64,000 nt of DNA from NCBI RefSeq assembly GCF_036345255.1, contig NZ_CP107783.1:3831501-3895500 (forward strand). The letters are read 5' to 3'. The notes under the pieces were generated by a model. The model saw only the letters and a program-made list of their open reading frames with translations. It had not been told where the DNA came from and searched no databases. This document shows positions 61,426-64,000 of this stretch, one piece after another; the first letter of the stretch is position 1, and each line of letters starts with the position of its first letter. A program made the position numbers and the translations under genes. The stretch comes from Streptomyces sp. NBC_00569 (lineage in GTDB: Bacteria; Actinomycetota; Actinomycetes; Streptomycetales; Streptomycetaceae).

Positions 61426-61857
61426 CTAGCCCCTGGTACGCCCGGCACGCTCGGCCTCTTCGGCCCCGCGACCACTGTCGGTTCCGCGCTCGCTCAACTG
61501 CCTTACTACCCGTACCAGTTCACTGGGCTCGAAGGGCTTGGCGAGGAAGGAGTCGACCCCGACATCGAGTCCGGTGTCAACCTCCTGAATGGTGCAGGCG
61601 CTGACGATCACGATCGGGACACCGCGCGTATGGGCGTCCGAACGGAGCCGCGCGGCGGTCCGCAGCCCGTCGAGTCGGGGCATCACGACATCCAGAGTGA
61701 TCACATCAGGCCGAACCTGATGCACCACATCCAGACACTCGGCACCATCGGCCGCGGTCACGACCTCGAAGCCCTCCAGCTCGAGATTGACCCTGATCAG
61801 CTGCCGAATCACCTTGTTGTCGTCCACAACAAGCACTCGGCCGGACGCGCCTGACAC
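61426..61857 (-). CDS. Single-domain response regulator
   Basis: A 143-residue receiver protein with no output domain: VLVVDDNKVIRQLIRVNLEL, phosphoacceptor aspartate in DVITLDVVMPRLDG, and lysine in DSFLAKPFEPSEL. GTG 61857 has no ribosome site; TACTCT six bases upstream suggests a leaderless message. No kinase is nearby, so it is an orphan regulator acting by protein contact. Open frame upstream of 61857 is not conserved in type. Confidence 0.88.
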   Translation of the reverse strand: MSGASGRVLVVDDNKVIRQLIRVNLELEGFEVVTAADGAECLDVVHQVRPDVITLDVVMPRLDGLRTAARLRSDAHTRGVPIVIVSACTIQEVDTGLDVGVDSFLAKPFEPSELVRVVRQLSERGTDSGRGAEEAERAGRTRG

Positions 61858-62051
61858 AACTCGAGAGTAGGTCCGCCGGCGCCACCGCGTCCGGGTTTTC
61901 CCCACTTCCGCCCCGTACAGGGGACTACCACCCTCGCGTGCCCCCGCACACGCCTCCCAGGACGCCACCTCAGCAGCGAATTAACTGTTCATGGGGACCC
62001 CGACGGAGCTGGTAGGGTTCTACCCGTCGCCACGCCAGCCGCGGCGAACAC

Positions 62052-62123
62052 GCCCCCGTAGCTCAGGGGATAGAGCAACGGCCTCCGGAGCCGTGTGCGC
62101 AGGTTCGAATCCTGCCGGGGGCA
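62052..62123 (+). tRNA. tRNA-Arg (anticodon CCG)
   Basis: A complete 72-nt cloverleaf: acceptor GCCCCCG pairs with CGGGGGC, D-arm GCTC-AGGGGATA-GAGC, anticodon stem ACGGC/GCCGT with loop CTCCGGA (anticodon CCG, reading CGG), and T-arm GCAGG-TTCGAAT-CCTGC, discriminator A. The terminal CCA is not encoded. It is divergent from the orphan receiver gene. Confidence 0.97.
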
Positions 62124-62141
62124 CCTTGTATGAGGTGCCCA

Positions 62142-62181
62142 AAGACCCCGCCATCAGCGCTTTCGCTGAGGACGGGGTCTT
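62142..62181 (+). terminator. Terminator after tRNA-Arg
   Basis: AAGACCCCG (62142-62150) pairs with CGGGGTCTT (62173-62181), with an inner stem TCAGCG/CGCTGA and a 4-base loop. A small hairpin (GGGCACCT/AGGTGCCC) directly follows the tRNA. Confidence 0.8.
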
Positions 62182-62247
62182 CGTGTATCTACGGACGTGT
62201 GCAGCCGTATGCCGCCGGGCGCAGGGGCAGAGATTCGCGGTCTTCCG

Positions 62248-62812
62248 TTACCTCCCCAGCGCCAACCCACCGGGGCCGTCGCCGACGGGGATCGGGGCGC
62301 CAAGAGCCGTGTTGGTGTTCGTATCGATCGCCGAGACCGTGTCCGAGCCGCCGTTGGGCACGTAGGCGCCACCGCGGAGGGCGTCGGTGGTCACCGCGCC
62401 GGGGTCGTCGCCGACGGGGATCGGGCAGCCGAAAACCGTGTTGGTGTAGGTGTTGATCACCGAAACCGTGCCCGAGTGGGAGTTGGTCACGAAGGCACGA
62501 CCGCGGAGGGCGTCGGTGGCCGCCGCGCCGGGGTGCTGCCGACGGAAATCGAGGAGCCGACAACCCTGTTGGTCCTGGTGTCTCGATCACCGAAACCGTG
62601 TCCGCGTAGGCGTTGACGACATAGAGGTGATTGTTGAGCAGCTTCTTGTGCGTCGCTGCGGAGGCATGAGGAGCAGCCGCGGGCAGGAGTGCGACGGAGA
62701 GTGCCGCCAGGGCGACGGTCCACCGGGTGAGCCAGCGGTGCCGTGGGCCACCGCGTGGGTGAGCGAAGACGTCGCCTGATGTGAGGAGCTCAGGGGGAGC
62801 TGGGGACAGCAT
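62248..62812 (-). pseudogene. Frameshifted secreted beta-propeller (YVTN-type) protein gene
   Basis: The minus strand encodes a signal peptide (RWTVALAALSVALLPAAAPH, with ASA after it) and three propeller-like repeats: HLYVVNAYADTVSVIE, VTNSHSGTVSVINTYTNTV and GGSDTVSAIDTNTNTALGAP, each followed by a PxxVGxxPG-type turn. The repeats lie in three different frames, so at least two frameshifts break the gene (near 62575 and 62500). It ends at a stop at 62248. No intact product is possible; a full propeller would need about six or seven repeats, so it was also short or truncated. Confidence 0.72.
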
Positions 62813-62967
62813 TGCTCCAAGCCGGTCGGCTCTTGGAGCCGTCATGATGCGGTGCAGCGGCTGAGCAGGAATGGGCGCCCACCGTCCGTCAAAGCACATC
62901 CTTCGGTCCGCCACTGCGCTCTGCCGGCCGGACTGCGCTGAACGTGACCGCTCCCCGGGGCTGCCCT

Positions 62968-63120
62968 CATGACCTGTCCGGCGCCATGACCTGTCCGGCG
63001 CCATGACCTGTCCGGCCTCATGACCTGTCCGGCGTCATGACCTGTCCGGCGCCATGACCTGTCCGGCCTCATGACCTGTCCGGCGTCATGACCTGTCCGG
63101 CCTCATGGCCTGTCCGGCGT
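62968..63120. repeat. 17-bp tandem repeat, nine copies
   Basis: Nine contiguous copies of CATGACCTGTCCGGC plus a variable dinucleotide (GC, CT or GT) fill 62968-63120; the ninth has one base change (CATGG). Seventeen is not a multiple of three, so it is not coding. The block ends at the stop codon of the DUF89/ARMT1-type gene, on its 3' side, and precedes the beta-propeller pseudogene start. Confidence 0.93.
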
Positions 63121-64000
63121 CAGGCGTGTGTCTCTCGCGCCGTGCATCCGTCGGCCCGTACCTGGATCACCGCATGCGTGCCCTTCGTTCGCCAGTCGGG
63201 GCCCTCCGATGCCTCCACGATGCGCTGCGTCTTCTCGTCCAAGCCCGCGATGACGTCCGACTTGAGAGTGCGCAGGGCCGCTACCGGGGACGGGAAGTAG
63301 GAGGTGAGGGTGGTGAACGGGGTTGTGGGGGGACGGAGTTGGTCGCCCACCAGGCGGCGGTAGTTGAGGTCGCCCTTCAAGATGGTGAGCGTGGCTGTCC
63401 CGAATGACCTCTTCAGGTCGTCCGGCATGGCGGCGTACGGCAGTGGGGCGCAGGAGAAAGGGTGCGTGCGGAGTTGCAGGTGGCCTGTTGAGGTCGCGTG
63501 CCACAGGCGTTCGCCCGCATTGCCTGCCTCGCCCGGGGCCTGCTTCAGGTGGTGCAGGGCGTCGATCACGTCCGTGGGGGTCGCGTCGGAGACGTAGTAC
63601 GGGTGTGGCTTCAGCTGGAGGACCACTTGTTCCGCGTGTGCGTGGCGCAGGAAGTGGTCGATGAGGAGGAGGTCGGGGACCAGTTCGCGGCCCGCGTTGT
63701 CCGCCACCACGTGGACCGTGCTCCCGGCCCCCGGCGGCAGCAGCGACCACAGGCGTTCCGAGTCGTCCGCCAGGAGGGGCGTGGTGGAGGTGTCGGTGGC
63801 GTTCGCGGTCAGTCGGAAGCCGAGGTCCGCGCGGTTGCCCCACAGCGAGCCGTGGAGCAGGGCCCGGGCCTGGGATTCCGGTGGTTCCTGCGCGAGATCG
63901 TCCAGGGCCGTCAGTTCCGCCTGCGCCTCCGGGCTTCGCAGCTCCGCCTGCTTGAAGGGGCGGAACGGGTCGATGCCCCGCCACGGTCCGGCGGCGTCGT
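63120..64000 (-). CDS. DUF89/ARMT1-like damage-control phosphatase (partial)
   Basis: The frame is open from the right window edge (its 5' end is outside) to TGA at 63120, giving at least 293 residues. Family signs are LLHGSLWGNRADLGF, the metal-site block VHVVADNAGRELVPDLLLID, VVLQLKPHPYYVSDAT and LTILKGDLNYRRLVGD. DUF89 proteins are metal-dependent phosphatases that remove damaged or excess phosphometabolites. The C-terminus (RTKGTHAVIQVRADG) looks complete. The stop codon touches the 17-bp tandem repeat. Confidence 0.85.
   Translation of the reverse strand, partial: DAAGPWRGIDPFRPFKQAELRSPEAQAELTALDDLAQEPPESQARALLHGSLWGNRADLGFRLTANATDTSTTPLLADDSERLWSLLPPGAGSTVHVVADNAGRELVPDLLLIDHFLRHAHAEQVVLQLKPHPYYVSDATPTDVIDALHHLKQAPGEAGNAGERLWHATSTGHLQLRTHPFSCAPLPYAAMPDDLKRSFGTATLTILKGDLNYRRLVGDQLRPPTTPFTTLTSYFPSPVAALRTLKSDVIAGLDEKTQRIVEASEGPDWRTKGTHAVIQVRADGCTARETHA

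Noticed and set aside
62968..63120. CRISPR array
   Set aside because: The 17-bp units are contiguous without unique spacers and no cas gene is present.

Overview
The window is a high-GC chromosomal segment of a Streptomyces or close relative. Codon third positions are strongly G/C, GTG starts are frequent (TTG starts also occur), several genes start without a leader, and landmark genes of the genus are present: the coiled-coil polarity proteins Scy and FilP side by side, an actinobacterial NucS mismatch endonuclease, an F0F1 operon in the order IBEFHAGDC, a Rho factor with a long charged N-terminal insertion, and the nrtL-lysA-hom-thrC-thrB-rho series. From memory the gene order matches the core region of S. 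coelicolor around SCO5351 to SCO5400; I could not run a comparison.

Layout. 1-2715: thiamine-binding-type protein, DUF3817 membrane protein and three consecutive AIM24-family genes. 2831-7776: MarR regulator, a two-component system divergent from a PepSY protein with an acidic, histidine-rich repeat tail, and an MFS transporter. 7958-10781: acyl-CoA metabolism (MeaB, thiolase, methylmalonyl-CoA epimerase). 10990-16197: Scy and FilP. 16272-20198: two ATPase/permease pairs that look duplicated. 20227-20416: a transposase-less inverted-repeat element ending at the stop codon of a small zinc-ribbon-like gene. 20969-27605: luciferase-like oxidoreductase, SCO5389-type gene, NucS, a membrane-anchored NTPase with a secreted-type tail, a STAS protein and 3-hydroxybutyryl-CoA dehydrogenase. 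27767-28430: two decayed gene fragments. 28444-33568: cobalamin adenosyltransferase, a small membrane protein, a NarL-type two-component pair, and a chitinase with DasR-like operators. 33679-42141: DUF2550 protein and the ATP synthase operon. 42404-49312: WecA-type transferase, SHMT, and a translation-related cluster (rpmE, prfA, prmC, a small ORF, Sua5/TsaC, and a phosphatase-like protein without its nucleophile). 49485-54705: LCP ligase, secreted protease with FG-GAP repeats, Rho. 55084-61857: thrB, thrC, hom, lysA, nrtL and an orphan receiver protein. 62052-64000: tRNA-Arg followed by a less conserved stretch with a frameshifted beta-propeller gene, a 17-bp tandem repeat and a partial DUF89/ARMT1 gene.

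How the genes fit together. Four loci (MeaB, epimerase, thiolase/3-hydroxyacyl-CoA dehydrogenase, cobalamin adenosyltransferase) serve adenosylcobalamin-dependent methylmalonyl-CoA and C4 acyl-CoA metabolism. The minus-strand block from 61335 to 55084 carries lysine and threonine synthesis and probably runs towards rho. The block 49312 to 45554 serves translation and tRNA modification. Most of the window is core genome. Signs of turnover are confined to the inverted-repeat element, the 27.8-28.4 kb scar, the tandem duplication after the phosphatase-like gene, and the region downstream of the tRNA. I see no prophage, CRISPR array or biosynthetic gene cluster. The best candidates for something undescribed are the conserved-looking pseudophosphatase, the 36-codon gene fitted exactly between prmC and tsaC, the two-component/PepSY module with its CTTCAG operator, and the 17-bp repeat.
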